Of a stretch of 23,762 nucleotides of DNA, positions 11,124-21,021 are shown piece after piece. The notes below the pieces were generated by a model that was given only the letters and a program-made list of their open reading frames with translations, ran no database searches and was not told where the DNA came from. A program made the position numbers and the translations under genes. This DNA comes from Tubiluchus corallicola (Eukaryota; Priapulida; Priapulimorpha; Priapulimorphida; Tubiluchidae). The number at the start of each line of letters is the position of its first letter. Position 1 is the first letter of the stretch. The stretch spans positions 1 to 23,762 of the forward strand of contig JAQGDQ010001833.1 in the NCBI GenBank assembly GCA_030141605.1, given 5' to 3'.

Positions 11124-11267
11124 CTGCCGTGTGAATCGTCTAGTGAAAAACGGATTCAGGTATTTCACGTCAAATTTCACGAATCCGCTCAGGTGCGGCT
11201 TGACGAAATTGACTTCGTATTCCTCCTCCGTCATCTCGGACAGGTGTTCTGATTCCACGGCACTACC
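11124..11267 (-). CDS. SLC9A8: NHE8 exon: conserved cytosolic tail (ESEHLSE / NPFFTRR)
   Basis: This internal exon of 144 bp (48 codons, phase 0 at both ends) has acceptor ctctttttcag|GG and donor CAG|GTGAGA. It begins GSAVESEHLSEMTEEEYEV and continues through FVKFDVKYLNPFFTRRFTRQ. These blocks are characteristic of NHE8 tails (ESEHLSELTEEEYE and KYLNPFFTRRLTQ in vertebrates) and are the strongest subfamily evidence here. The segment is cytosolic and acidic, then basic. Translation past the donor reaches a stop after about 13 codons, which marks intron sequence. The acceptor lies only 54 bp from the hAT-type element at 11322-11749, and a second copy of that element in the other orientation lies 1.25 kb downstream. 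Confidence 0.95.
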
Positions 11268-11321
11268 CTGAAAAAGAGTGAATTTAATTACAGGTGTTTT
11301 GCGCGGGATTCTTCGAAGAGG

Positions 11322-11564
11322 CAGGGCCTATTTCAGCCTAGGCGAGGCTCGGGGAAGTGGGGCGTGTGAGGCCTCATCGGGGGAGGGGGGGTCGAGCGTT
11401 GTTGGTTGGTGTCCAGAAAATTTTTGAACTGCTAGAACTCAGAGAAGCAGTTTCGAAGAGAAAATATGGAGTTATACAGTTGTTAAAGGAAAGAACAATT
11501 GAAAGAAAAACTGCTTCATTCTCAAGATCAGTCCTTAATACTTGTCAATACTGGTAAACGCGTG

Positions 11565-11631
<67 letters not shown>

Positions 11632-11749
11632 GGAAAGAGGAGGCAGTATGTTCGCATAAAGCAAAAAAATGTTATCTTGGCGCGAGGCCCCCCTGGAGTG
11701 TGAGGCCCCGGGGAAGTATCCCCACTTCCCACCCTTGAAATAGGCCCTG
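11322..11749 (-). mobile_element. hAT-type MITE, copy 2 (428 bp), opposite orientation
   Basis: It has the same terminal repeats (CAGGGCCTATTTCA ... TGAAATAGGCCCTG) as the element at 9638-9872, but the internal sequence runs the other way. The flanks are CGAAGAGG and TGAAGAGG, an 8-bp target duplication with one mismatch, so this copy looks slightly older. It is longer because of an extra segment, roughly 11485-11645, that carries a GA microsatellite, plus a smaller insertion near 11390-11415. It sits 54 bp upstream of the acceptor of the NHE8 exon at 11124-11267. Confidence 0.88.
11569..11627. repeat. GA dinucleotide microsatellite
   Basis: This is an almost pure GA run of about 29 repeats inside the extra segment of the second MITE copy. 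On the NHE8 sense strand it is a TC (pyrimidine) tract. Confidence 0.95.
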
Positions 11750-12024
11750 TGAAGAGGGGAGTCTAATCAATGGGTAAGAGTAATCAATGAGTGTACTTTA
11801 GACCGAAATTAACCGTGTGGAAAGGTGACAAACAGATTGACTGGAAATTCAGGTGAAAAATTTTATGACAATGATAATTAGGCATGGTTTCATTAATATG
11901 AATGTTCTTTATTAGGAAAAATAAATCAGAAATTGTGAAGTAATCAGAAAAAATTTTCTGGACAGCAATTTAGCAGTTAGAAATGATTTACTCAGTAAGA
12001 ACTAATCAAATAACAGCTAACTGT

Positions 12025-13010
12025 GGATTCAGACTAGAAAGCAAAACGTGTTGCAAGTTACTCTCTGACAGTAATCACGAGTGACTCTCACTTCTCTATT
12101 CAATACGATAAGCATCGAGAGTAACTCGCAGAGGCATGCACATTGTACACTAGGCAACTCGCCAAGTAACTCACCAAGTAACTTGCAGTGAGTTACTCTC
12201 TGACAGTAAGCACGAGCGACTCTCACTTCTCTATTCAATACGAGAGAAGCGTCGAGAGTAACTCGCCGAGGCATGCACATTGTACACTAGGTAACTCGCC
12301 AAGTAACTCACCAAGTAACTTGCAGTAAGTTACTCTCTGACAGTAATCACGAGCGACTCTCACTTCTCTATTCAATACGAGAGAAGCGTCGAAAGTAACT
12401 CGCCGAGGCATGCACATTGTACACTAGGTAACTCGCCTAGTAACTCACCAAGTAACTTGCAGCCATGTTCAGTCTAGAAAGCAAAACTTGGAGTGAGTTA
12501 CTCTCTGGCAGTAAGCACGAGCGACTCTCACTTCTCTATTCAATATGAGAGAAGCGTCGAGAGTAACTCGCCGAGGCATGCACATTGCACACTAGGCAAC
12601 TCGCCAAGTAACTTGCAGTGAGTTACTCTCTGACAGTAAGCACAAGCGACTCTCACTTCTCTATTCAATACGAGAGAAGCGTCGAGAGTAACTCGCCGAG
12701 GCATGCACATTGTACACTAGGCAGCTCGCCAAGTAACTCACCAAGTAACTTGCAGTGAGTTACTCTCTGACAGTAAGCACGAGCGACTCTCACGTCTCTA
12801 TTCAATACGAGAAGCGTCGAGAGAAACTCACCGAGTAACTTACAGCCATGTTCAGTCTAGAAAGCAAAACTTGGAGTGAGTTACTCTTTGACAGTAAATG
12901 TGAGCTGACATTCACTTCTTTATTCACTGTGAGAAGTGTCGAGAGTAACTAGCCCAAGTGTTTATACTAGGCAGCAAATCAACTCGCAGCAACTGTCGAA
13001 GCGTTTGCAA
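12025..13010. repeat. about 137-bp tandem array, about 7 copies
   Basis: The unit contains GCGACTCTCACTTCTCTATT, CAATACGAGAGAAGCGTCGA, GAGTAACTCGCCGAGGCATG and CACATTGTACACTAGG. Spacing of the CTATTCAATAC block is 135, 137, 168, 125 and 137 bp. The 168-bp unit gains a block (TTCAGTCTAGAAAGCAAAACTTGG) that also occurs near the left edge and near 12850. Each unit has sub-repeats of the type AAGTAACTCGCC. The right-hand copies, after 12880, are more diverged. It lies in an NHE8 intron, and the minus-strand open frames within it are repeat artefacts. Confidence 0.9.
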
Positions 13011-14044
13011 TTTCTTGCCGACAGTAACTCGGAAAGCAGTTCACACTTACAAGTTTGACGTCACAGAGAAAACTCGTGACAGAAAACTAGCTAGCATGAA
13101 TGCACCATAAGATTAGAGTGCTCTCCGAGGACAGTGTAGATTAAGAAAAGTGTACAACATAATGGCTATGACTCTGAATGTTGATAAAAAAGGTTTCCAC
13201 TGCTGCCAAAAATGCATCAGTATTTCCGCAATGTTTTTACTGCATTATAACTGTAATTATTAAACACGTCCATTGTGAACTAGGTAACAGGTTAATGCAA
13301 TTGAAAAATGCAATCAATATTAAGTAATCAGTGTTGCAGGTGATGAGCAGGTGTGATATTTAACTTAATAGAGTAAGTTGCATTGAGTCGGCAGATTAAG
13401 CTATTTCTAAGCTGAATTAAGCTTACAATCGATGTTATTTGTAATTGTGACTTACTGAATAGGTGATCATTGAGATTGCACCACTGCAACTTGCTTACGT
13501 AAAAAACACAGAATCTTACATCTAACTCAAGTCTACTCAAACTTACACAATAATATAGCTCCATGAATAACATGTGCATCCCATAAAAAACTGTGTAGCT
13601 TATGATCCTGAATCACTGATACTTAAAAGTTTAAATGTTTAAAGTAAAACTAAATCCTTGCTATAATATAAGCTTTTACAATTTGAAATCCTAGCCTTAT
13701 TACCAACATTCAATTTATCTTATTACGAACTTACTGTTGAAATGTTTTTTATGATTTTTATCACTTCATTCTTAGTGGTATTAAATTTGAAGAACTGCCA
13801 TTGTTCGTTGCGCGAGACGAATGACGTTACAAGTACAGTCAGGAGGGTCATCAAAGACTGGTGAACATCGGTAACCAAAGACGCTTTCTGTACCTTGTAC
13901 GTCATTCTCGTTCACTCGCGCCAAAGACGCGAAACATGGCGATCTGCACGTGTTCACAAGGCAACGCACGCGTTCGAAATTCGCCAGAAAAAGGCAAGTT
14001 ATTTAATTTATAAATCACTAATGTTTAACAATAACTAGAAATTA
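13011..14044 (-). other. NHE8 intron stretch with an imperfect inverted repeat
   Basis: This is mostly AT-rich intron DNA. A less AT-rich patch at 13808-13924 forms the imperfect hairpin listed separately. No coding exon is recognised. Confidence 0.5.
13808..13924. repeat. imperfect long hairpin (inverted repeat)
   Basis: The left arm is 13808-13838 (TTGCGCGAGACGAATGACGT then TACAAGTACAG) and the right arm is 13888-13924. The reverse complement of the right arm reads TTGGCGCGAGTGAACGAGAA then TGACGTACAAGGTACAG. The arms agree in nearly every base apart from a 5-base gap and several single-base indels. The loop is about 49 nt. Confidence 0.7.
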
Positions 14045-14052
14045 CCTATGTG

Positions 14053-14567
14053 CAGGGTGCATAAGATTATGGATATGTATAAAATAAATAAAATAGCTTA
14101 TTTTATGGATTTTTGAAATTTTATTTTATGGATATCAATAAAATAAGAAATAGACTATATCTGGAACGAGATGCCCAGGGGGAAATCAATTAAAAAGTAA
14201 AAACAGGAGGCTTGAAACGTGTTTTTAAACACGCAGGACTTAGTTTTAATTTTATCGGTTTCGTTTTAATTTTATCGGTTTCATATCACTTCAAATTCAA
14301 TCAAATTTTACGAGACAATGCCTTGTAATTCATCACTTCAGTTTAAACAATTCATGTATTTGGTACGAATGTAGATTGCCCTCTAGGCTGAAGTTTCCGA
14401 TCCAATTCAATATCTGTATTCAGTTTTGATTGCCTTATTTTGTACAAAAAAATCACAAAAAAAAATATTTTTTTATTTTATGCATTTCTTATTTTATGGA
14501 TTTTTCAAATTTTATTTTATGGATTTTTGGTCTTATTTTATGGATATCCATAATCTTATGCAGCCTG
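14053..14567. mobile_element. hAT-type MITE of a second family (515 bp)
   Basis: The left end CAGGGTGCATAAGATTATGG (then ATAT) and the reverse complement of the right end, CAGGCTGCATAAGATTATGG (then ATAT), agree at 23 of 24 bases. A perfect 8-bp target duplication, CCTATGTG, flanks it at 14045-14052 and 14568-14575, as in hAT elements. Subterminal DNA on both sides is packed with TTTATGGAT/ATCCATAAA repeats, often the binding sites of a transposase. There is no coding capacity. It is distinct in sequence from the MITEs at 9638 and 11322. Confidence 0.9.
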
Positions 14568-14575
14568 CCTATGTG

Positions 14576-15198
14576 TAATCATAGTAATGTGTTAAAAAAC
14601 TTTAATATCTGTTCGGGTTATATAGGCCTTTAACTTTGCAGTTAAAGACAATGGGTTCTGCAAAGCATTAATTCATCACAGTGTCACTGTGCCAGTTATA
14701 GAGCTGCTACTTAATACTTGCTGTCTCTGGGCATAATACAACATAAACGTTATTTATAAACAGGTAAATGGCAACTACAGTTCGTTTGATGCGCGTTTAA
14801 AAAGAAAACTTTTATGCACGTATTGTACATAATAACATTACTGTGTGAACGTAAAGACAATGCAGCTCTTTGATGATGTTAACAACGGCTCACACACTAG
14901 ACATACGGGAATAATTTTTCTGTGATCGTTTGATATTAATGGAAAACTCAGCCTTCTGATAAATCCAGCCGCAATTTCACCTATTCATTCTTGCCAAATA
15001 GATAATAAACCTGCAACTTCAATCAGAATTTTCTAAAAATAAACACAGTTGCAGCATTGAATAAGCGCTTTACTTCTAGCTGTGCACTGCATAATAAGTT
15101 AACAAGAGAAAAATCCCAACTACGAATGACGTAAGAGACGTTTTACATCTGACGTTTTAGTAAACTCATGTTTATTTTACTAATCATGATGATGGCAC
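14576..15198 (-). other. NHE8 intron stretch
   Basis: This is AT-rich unique-looking intron DNA between the MITE and the CAN repeat. I see no feature in it. Confidence 0.5.
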
Positions 15199-15549
15199 TA
15201 ACAACAACAGCAGCAGCAATAACAACAACAACAACAACAACAATAACAGCAGCAACAACAACATCAATGATGACAACAACAACAGCAGCAGAAGCAACAA
15301 CGACAATGATGACAACAACAACAGCAGCAGCAGCAACAACAACGACAACGACGACGACAACAACAACAGCAGCAGCAGCAACGACGACAATGATGACAAC
15401 AACAACAACAGCAGCAGGCAACAACAGCAGCAGCAACAACAACGACAATGACGACAACAACAACAATAGCAGCAACAACGACAACGACGACAACAACAAC
15501 AACAACAGCAGCAGCAGCAACGACGACAACGACGACAACAACAACATCG
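15199..15549. repeat. CAA/CAG/ACG/ATG trinucleotide-rich repeat
   Basis: About 350 bp of mixed triplets (CAACAA, CAGCAG, ACGACG, AATGATGAC) runs in phase. Frames on both strands therefore stay open, with low-complexity Thr/Ala/Asn/Ser on plus and Leu/Ser/Val/Ala on minus. The setting inside an intron and the lack of any non-repetitive coding part argue against a gene. Confidence 0.93.
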
Positions 15550-18500
15550 ACAAAAGTGATAAGGATTTTGTTAAAGTGCGGTTTTAAATTATAAGGTTCC
15601 CATAGTTCTATACATAAGCTGCCATTAAAACAATCGAAAATTTTTTTCCTTGGAAAGCAGCAACGATATCATAACCATACAATAAGTACTACATTAAGTC
15701 AGAAACTTTAGCCCCCATATTTTCATAACATTTACATATCATTAGACCCACACATTGAAGTTTTGTAGAACAAGTTGAATTTAGCCTCTAAATGCAGTTT
15801 ATATTATAAAATGATGTGTATTTCTTTGATACTGACTTTTTCAACGACAGTTAAATGACCGTTCAGTACTGCATAAATGTTCTTAATGTCTGTAGTTACC
15901 CTGAGTGCAAAAAAGCTAAAATTAGCCAAACATCAATCTCTGACTCATACCAGCCTTGATCTTTGAGAGTTATATTAAGAACAAGCAAAAGCGTTATTAT
16001 GTCACCTGGTATTATTTGACAAAGGCATTACTGTAATGTCGCTAACAACAACAACATATGGCACTATAAATTAGCTCAAACTAAATTCCACAGCAAAGAA
16101 CGCAATGAAAAACAAAACAAAAACATTGATTCCCTAATTTAGCACATAAAAGGGAGTTCAGTCTCTAAAACATATTTTAGTTTACAATTTATAAAACATA
16201 AATGAATGTAGTCTGCAGGCTCTTTTGAGCTCGTATTAGTACTTCGTGGAAAACTTACAACAAGCGATCAGCACTCGGCTAGGATTGATGCAAACAGCAG
16301 CAGGTCATTTCGAAACCCGCAGAATGCAATTAATCGGTTAGAGAAACCATTGTTACTGAGGCTTTGAGATTAAGTAATGTCTTCATATCCTTCATATAAC
16401 TCAAACTTTAGGCTTCTCAGTATTACTCAAACTGACTGAGTGAACATACAGGTATGATAAGAGGTTTATCATGTACATTGGCATGAAGTCTAAAGTCACT
16501 AGGTGTTAATTTGTTTACTGTATTAAAATGCTTCTTGCCCTCGAGAAAGCTAGAGTAAAGTTGAATTTGATTTAAAAACTAGAGAAAAAAACGAGTACTG
16601 ATTTATTATTTATGTTTCATTTCTTCTTTTGGTCTAACTTTTTTCTAGTTTGTTTTATGTTTTAATCGGTTAGCTAAATGCTTTACATATTTTGTTAATC
16701 ATCATTTCATATTTTTCATTTTATTTTAATGCTTCTTGTAGCGTAGTTTAATTTCTTCCCCCATAAATTTATGTTAACAGTTGATTTTGCTAACCTACTT
16801 CATAACTATATTACACCTTTTAATTAGCAGTGCTACAAATTTTTTACAAGTCACACTAACCTGAGAAGGGTAGCTGACTTGATGGCCAATTGGTCTTTTG
16901 CTACCCTTTCTCCTGTACCCCTAACTCTTTCCTTTATGCATAATTTATCCTTTTTAATTAATAACTCGCGGATTTTTCGAAATTTTGACCAAACAGCATG
17001 GAGAAAAAACGTTCTAGCGGCGCCTGGTGGGACTCCCGGAAGAAGATATATAGCTCTTTAGAAAGAGGAAGAATAGGGCTATATGATGATGTAGGCTATA
17101 TTTTAGAGCACGTCCAATGAGAGGAGTGCCGACGAGTTAATTAGATGTTCTATTTTCGGCAATTTTCGCTTAGAAAACTGCTGATGCAAAGCCATTGTTG
17201 TGACGTCATCCATTATGCTCTGTCTATAACCTTATAACTTTAATTCAGTAAAAGGTGCTACGGGCTTTGCGCTGTAAATGAGGACTATGTAGGATGTTTG
17301 CGTATTTTTCATTATACGTGTATTTACACGCAAATTTTTTTGCGGGGCCTTTGCTTGTTAATAACTATAACAATAATAGTCAATTTGTATTCTGGTGTAA
17401 ATGAGGAGATAAATAAAATGTCTATGTCTATGAGTAGTTTAATTTAAGAAATGGACAAGCAGAAAACCTTTCACGTTTCTGAAAGTGAAAAAGTTACAAG
17501 AAAGAAGAGATAAAGGCTGCCTACAATTAGGAAGGTTCACAGCCTAAGAATCAAAAGTTACTCCTATACGGCTGATTGAATGCCAAAGTTGTTACAGTTC
17601 GGAAATACCTGTCTTAAATTAATCTACAGAACAGGTTCAACAAAGTTAATTGATCTCAGTGCCTGGTGCAAAATAAAAAATGAGTACTCTTTTGACAAAT
17701 ATAGTCAATATTGTACATAAAAAAGGTCATTTAAGAAGGCCGATTTTTTAAGATGGCATTTCCACAATTTCGCTTAATTATAATATGTATTTGGCTTGTA
17801 GCCAGCAAAAGACTAACTGTTACACAGATGACCTGGCAAACTTGTACACATTAGAATATAATTATGACATTACAACAGAATTCCACTAACCTTGACATTA
17901 GAATAACAGAAAACGTGACATTAACTATGGCTGACATGAAATGCAGCGTGAACAGACAGTCGGGGTAGTTATTTGTGATCATGTTGATTTCTCCACGTGA
18001 CTGTCAATTCTGTTGACTTAAACGCATCAGGTAAACAAGTCAGGAATCAAATTATTAGCACAATCAGAAGCGGGTGTGTGACTATCAATCATAACCAGGT
18101 GTGAGAATAACTAAGAATAGAAATTACATTGGGTGGAATCATTTAATGAGGCACAGAAAGTGGGTTCGTCAATATGGTTTGTGCACGATCCTCCCACTAA
18201 AGAATAACTACGTAACACAAACAGCCTACTAATTGCCATAATACCACGAGTCTTTTCAATGTGTTCACAATCGAAGGTTACAGAGCTGCAGTGTCTGTTG
18301 TCTGGCTGCAAAGAGGATAATTTATTTATTGTGTTTCAGTAAGATGCTGAGTCAAGAGTGTGGGTCAGTGGGGCAGGCACTTGAATCTCTCAGGTTCTGC
18401 GTTTTGGAGATTGCTTGTTAGACTTGCAGATAAATAACAGTGAGACGCTACAATAAAGCACAAGCCAAGTTTCCCAGGAAGTTGAACTTATTTTAATATG

Positions 18501-19547
18501 TGAGAAAAGTGTTAGAAAATTGCAGCAATAAAATTTTGATAAGCACCTCGTGGTGTAATTAGTAAAACTGATTTAAAATCGTGATTACTCTACGCTTAGG
18601 ATCACTCATTTTAGACGAAAAATGGTGTCATCCGGTTTCCACGAATATAAATATTTATGCTGCAAAGGTGCTTTAGAATCTTCTTTGACTTATAGAGCGA
18701 GCTCCATAAACTAATTGACCCGCCTACTATATGCTCGCAAGTTAACATGCGTATCTAGAAGTCCACAAAAATCTGTTAATTAATTATTTGCACAATTAAT
18801 GTTAATTACTTACACATTTTAAGGTGTAATCATGTAGATCAAAGCAATGTAACCACTTTAATTTGATCATAATTGATGAATGACTAATTTCTACATAAAC
18901 ACAATGATAGAATGAAGGAACTTCTAAATAACCTGAAGCAATTTTCTAAAACGTACTGGTTTGAAGAAACCAAAAAACTTGAAATTTAGTTTTAAGATTT
19001 TATTCTGAAGTGTCTACATAAACAGTGAAGTAGTGTCTTGTTGAAAATCAGAAAACCAAGTGACCAAAAACTACAGGTGAAATCATTTAGGTGTGAAAAC
19101 AGGTTTAGAGATTATGCATTCATAAAGACTGTAGAAGCCAATGAAAATTTAAACAGCAAAGAGAAAGCTTTAACAATTTTTACAAGAACACCTGAAGGTG
19201 GCAGCACTATCCAAAACTAAAAAAGTATGATGACAATACAACATAAATTTAAATTTAGAATAATTAAAATGATTTCCCTCTGCCCACGTACCTTCACAAC
19301 AGCTTGCTTTCAAGGCATTCATGCTGTCCTGCAGGTACCAGCTCGCATGATTTTTTTTTTCAAATAAGCTGGCAGCGATGTTCGTTTGGCGGGAGACGAG
19401 GAATGTTTAATTTTCTTTTAAATTTTTAAGCAAAGCATTCTATGCGCATATTTTGTGTGGTGATTTCAATATTATTAATTGTACATTAAAATGCAATAAA
19501 TGTTGTTCGAGGGGGTGATCCTTCCTTTAATAGTATGCCACACTTAC
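15550..19547 (-). other. NHE8 intron, 5' half of the 8.3-kb intron
   Basis: This is about 4 kb of AT-rich intron sequence, without tandem arrays. It holds a 40-codon plus-strand open frame at 16998-17120 and a possible retroelement tail near 17200-17440. I recognise no gene elsewhere in it. Confidence 0.5.
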
Positions 19548-19622
19548 CATTTCCCTGGTTTTGCTCAAGGAGATTTCCTTAGGAACTTTCTTCCGACCAG
19601 GCACTTTATCAGCTTTGATGAA
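19548..19622 (-). CDS. SLC9A8: NHE8 exon: basic cytosolic linker after the last helix
   Basis: This small internal exon of 75 bp (25 codons, phase 0 at both ends) has acceptor tttttctag and donor ATG|GTAAGT. It encodes a lysine/arginine-rich segment (FIKADKVPGRKK, then VPKEISLSKTREM) that follows directly on MPLLK of the previous exon. It corresponds to the NHE8 region with the pattern ...NLSKTEKMG, the juxtamembrane start of the cytosolic tail. The gene keeps the LSKT core and the methionine at the exon end. The exon is too short to identify alone. It is supported by its position between two secure NHE8 exons, the matched phase and good splice sites. Confidence 0.9.
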
Positions 19623-20106
19623 CTAGAAAAATATTAGGAACTGTAAGACAAATGTATTCAAATAAATCATTTGTAGATAGGTCATTGACCAGTGGTCATG
19701 GGTGCTAAGTGACCAAGCGAAGACTGCCAGATGATGGTAACTTTGCACTTAGTCGTTATAACTTGCAGACCCGCCCAACGTAAAAAAAATGTCAAATGAT
19801 TGTGAAACGTAGAAATCCCGGGGGTCATCTCGCCCACGCCAGAAGTTTAAGGGGGTGGGGGCAAATAATTAGCTGGAACCTGTCTCATTATCAAACATAA
19901 TCCTGTAAGAAGAGGCAAGGAGTCTTCGACACATTCAGATTCTTATTCAGATGCTGAAAGAGGTAAATAGCAGATGAGCGTCACGTTACATGAAACTGAG
20001 TTTCCTCGCAGACAACCATCCATATGCTAACTTGATTCAGCATTGCATACTATGACCATTCAGCTATCACATTCATCCTGGTATTATAAATCAATTTTTG
20101 GAAGGC
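19623..20106 (-). other. NHE8 intron stretch next to the telomere-like element
   Basis: This intron DNA has a short palindromic patch near 19689 (GACCAGTGGTC) and a small G-rich patch at 19810-19865. No coding potential is recognised. Confidence 0.5.
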
Positions 20107-20581
20107 GTTTACAATTCCCCACACAAATTAAATATACTAACCCTAGCCCTAACCCTACCCTAACCTTAATGCTAATCCTAACTCAACCCTCACCCTAACC
20201 CTAAACCGACCCTAACCTTAATGCTAGTCCTAACTCAACCCTAACCCAACCCTAACCCTAACCCTAAACCAACACTAACCTTAACCCTACCGTAACCTTA
20301 ATGCTAGTTCTAACTCAACTCTAACCCTAACCCTAACTCAACCCTAACCCTAACCCTAACCTTAATGCTAGTCCTAACTCAACCCTAACCCTAAACCAAC
20401 CCTAACCCTAACCCTACCCTAACCTTAATGCTAGTCCTAACTCAACCCTCACCCTAACCCTAAACCGACCCTAACCTTAATGCTAGTCCTAACTCAACCC
20501 TAACCCTAACCCTAACTCTAAACCAACCCTAACCCTAATCTGCTTCACAAACTAATTTCTTGTGTGTGGGGAATTGTTTAC
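20107..20581. mobile_element. inverted-repeat-bounded element carrying the telomere-like block (candidate)
   Basis: GTTTACAATTCCCCACACAA at 20107-20126 is matched in reverse complement by 20560-20581 (rc GTAAACAATTCCCC, then ACACACAA). The two repeats enclose the telomere-like array almost symmetrically. This suggests a small non-autonomous transposon with a tandem-repeat core. No clear target duplication is visible, so the class is unknown. Confidence 0.5.
20137..20539. repeat. interstitial telomere-like array (CCCTAA)n, degenerate
   Basis: CCCTAA units are mixed with variants (CCCTAC, CTAACT, AAACCAACC) and punctuated by a recurring longer block CCTTAATGCTAGTCCTAACT about every 50 to 90 bp. 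The array is therefore a higher-order minisatellite built on telomere repeats rather than a pure telomere. On the NHE8 sense strand it reads TTAGGG. It lies in the intron between the exons at 20664 and 19622. Confidence 0.92.
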
Positions 20582-20747
20582 GTAAGTTTACGTAATCTCG
20601 TTGCTTAAACTATTTCATAAACATGATACCAACAATAAAGAAAAACATTTAGGAATACCCTACCTTTAACAATGGCATGGTGGCTCCACCTAGACAGAGA
20701 ACAGTAAATAAGACAATGACTAGTGTATTTGTGACCAGCACATGACC
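20254..20747 (-). repeat. inverted duplication, left arm
   Basis: Read on the minus strand from 20747 down, this segment matches 23283-23762 on the plus strand. It covers the last 84 bp of an NHE8 exon, the splice donor, about 120 bp of intron, the right inverted repeat and the telomere-like block. Non-repetitive parts agree closely, with scattered substitutions and 1 to 3 base indels. Confidence 0.9.
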
Positions 20748-20806
20748 TTTCTCTCCCTGGAAGCCGAGATGCAAACATAAAGCGTAAGCTACAGCACCAC
20801 GAAGAC
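20664..20806 (-). CDS. SLC9A8: NHE8 exon: conserved LRGAV helix and last membrane segment
   Basis: This internal exon of 143 bp has an acceptor ending in a pyrimidine run plus gacag and a donor AAG|GTAGGG. It enters in phase 1, completing a glycine codon begun in the missing upstream exon, and leaves in phase 0. It encodes 47 residues. First comes LRGAVAYALCLHL, the Na+/H+ exchanger signature helix (usually GLRGA-[IV]-x-[YF]-AL). A short loop (GFQGEKGH) follows, then a hydrophobic final transmembrane helix (VTNTLVIVLFTVLCLGGATMPLLK). In this family the conserved arginine of the LRG motif contributes to transport and pH sensing. Human NHE8 aligns without gaps over most of this stretch from memory. 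A truncated inverted copy of this exon lies at 23283-23363. Identification is very secure. Confidence 0.95.
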
Positions 20807-21021
20807 CTGTCAAAAAAAGAGGGAACACTAAAAGAGTGATGTCAATTGTTTCTATGTTGCACTGACATTTACCAGAAAGTTAAATAGAAGGTTTTATAAA
20901 ACTCACACGATAAATAGAAAGCAGCAGAAAAAATCTTTACTGTTTTGATTCTTTAAAAAGTGTGAACAGCCCCTTTCCCAGTAGTTTAGTTCATAATATA
21001 AGTGTGCACATGGAAATAGAT
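20807..21021 (-). other. NHE8 upstream intron, acceptor-proximal part
   Basis: This intron DNA lies between the 42-bp array and the acceptor of the exon at 20664-20806. The acceptor has a long pyrimidine run. Nothing else is recognised. Confidence 0.6.

Larger units (their letters stand above)
7697..20806 (-). other. SLC9A8: NHE8-type Na+/H+ exchanger gene, 3' portion (four coding exons)
   Basis: This is the gene span covering the last four coding exons of a solute carrier 9 family member. Conceptual splicing gives 47 + 25 + 48 + 49 complete codons in one open frame and a TAG stop, with every junction between these exons in phase 0. Introns are about 1.0 kb (20663-19623), 8.3 kb (19547-11268) and 3.3 kb (11123-7847). 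NHE8 exchanges luminal or extracellular Na+ for H+ and is known mainly from Golgi/endosomal and apical membranes. The subfamily assignment rests on the C-terminal tail (ESEHLSEMTEEEYE, KYLNPFFTRRFT, WYKEVR), which resembles NHE8 as I know it and not NHE1-5 or NHE6/7/9. The 5' exons, including the N-terminal transport helices, are outside the window to the right. Confidence 0.93.

Noticed and set aside
12029-12417. Two minus-strand frames with shared LNREVRVAR motif, as a repeat protein
   Set aside because: They arise from the ~137-bp array and are broken between units by length variation.
15143-15587. Poly-Asn/Thr or poly-Leu/Ser proteins over the triplet repeat
   Set aside because: Low-complexity frames are open on both strands, inside an intron, with no unique coding part.
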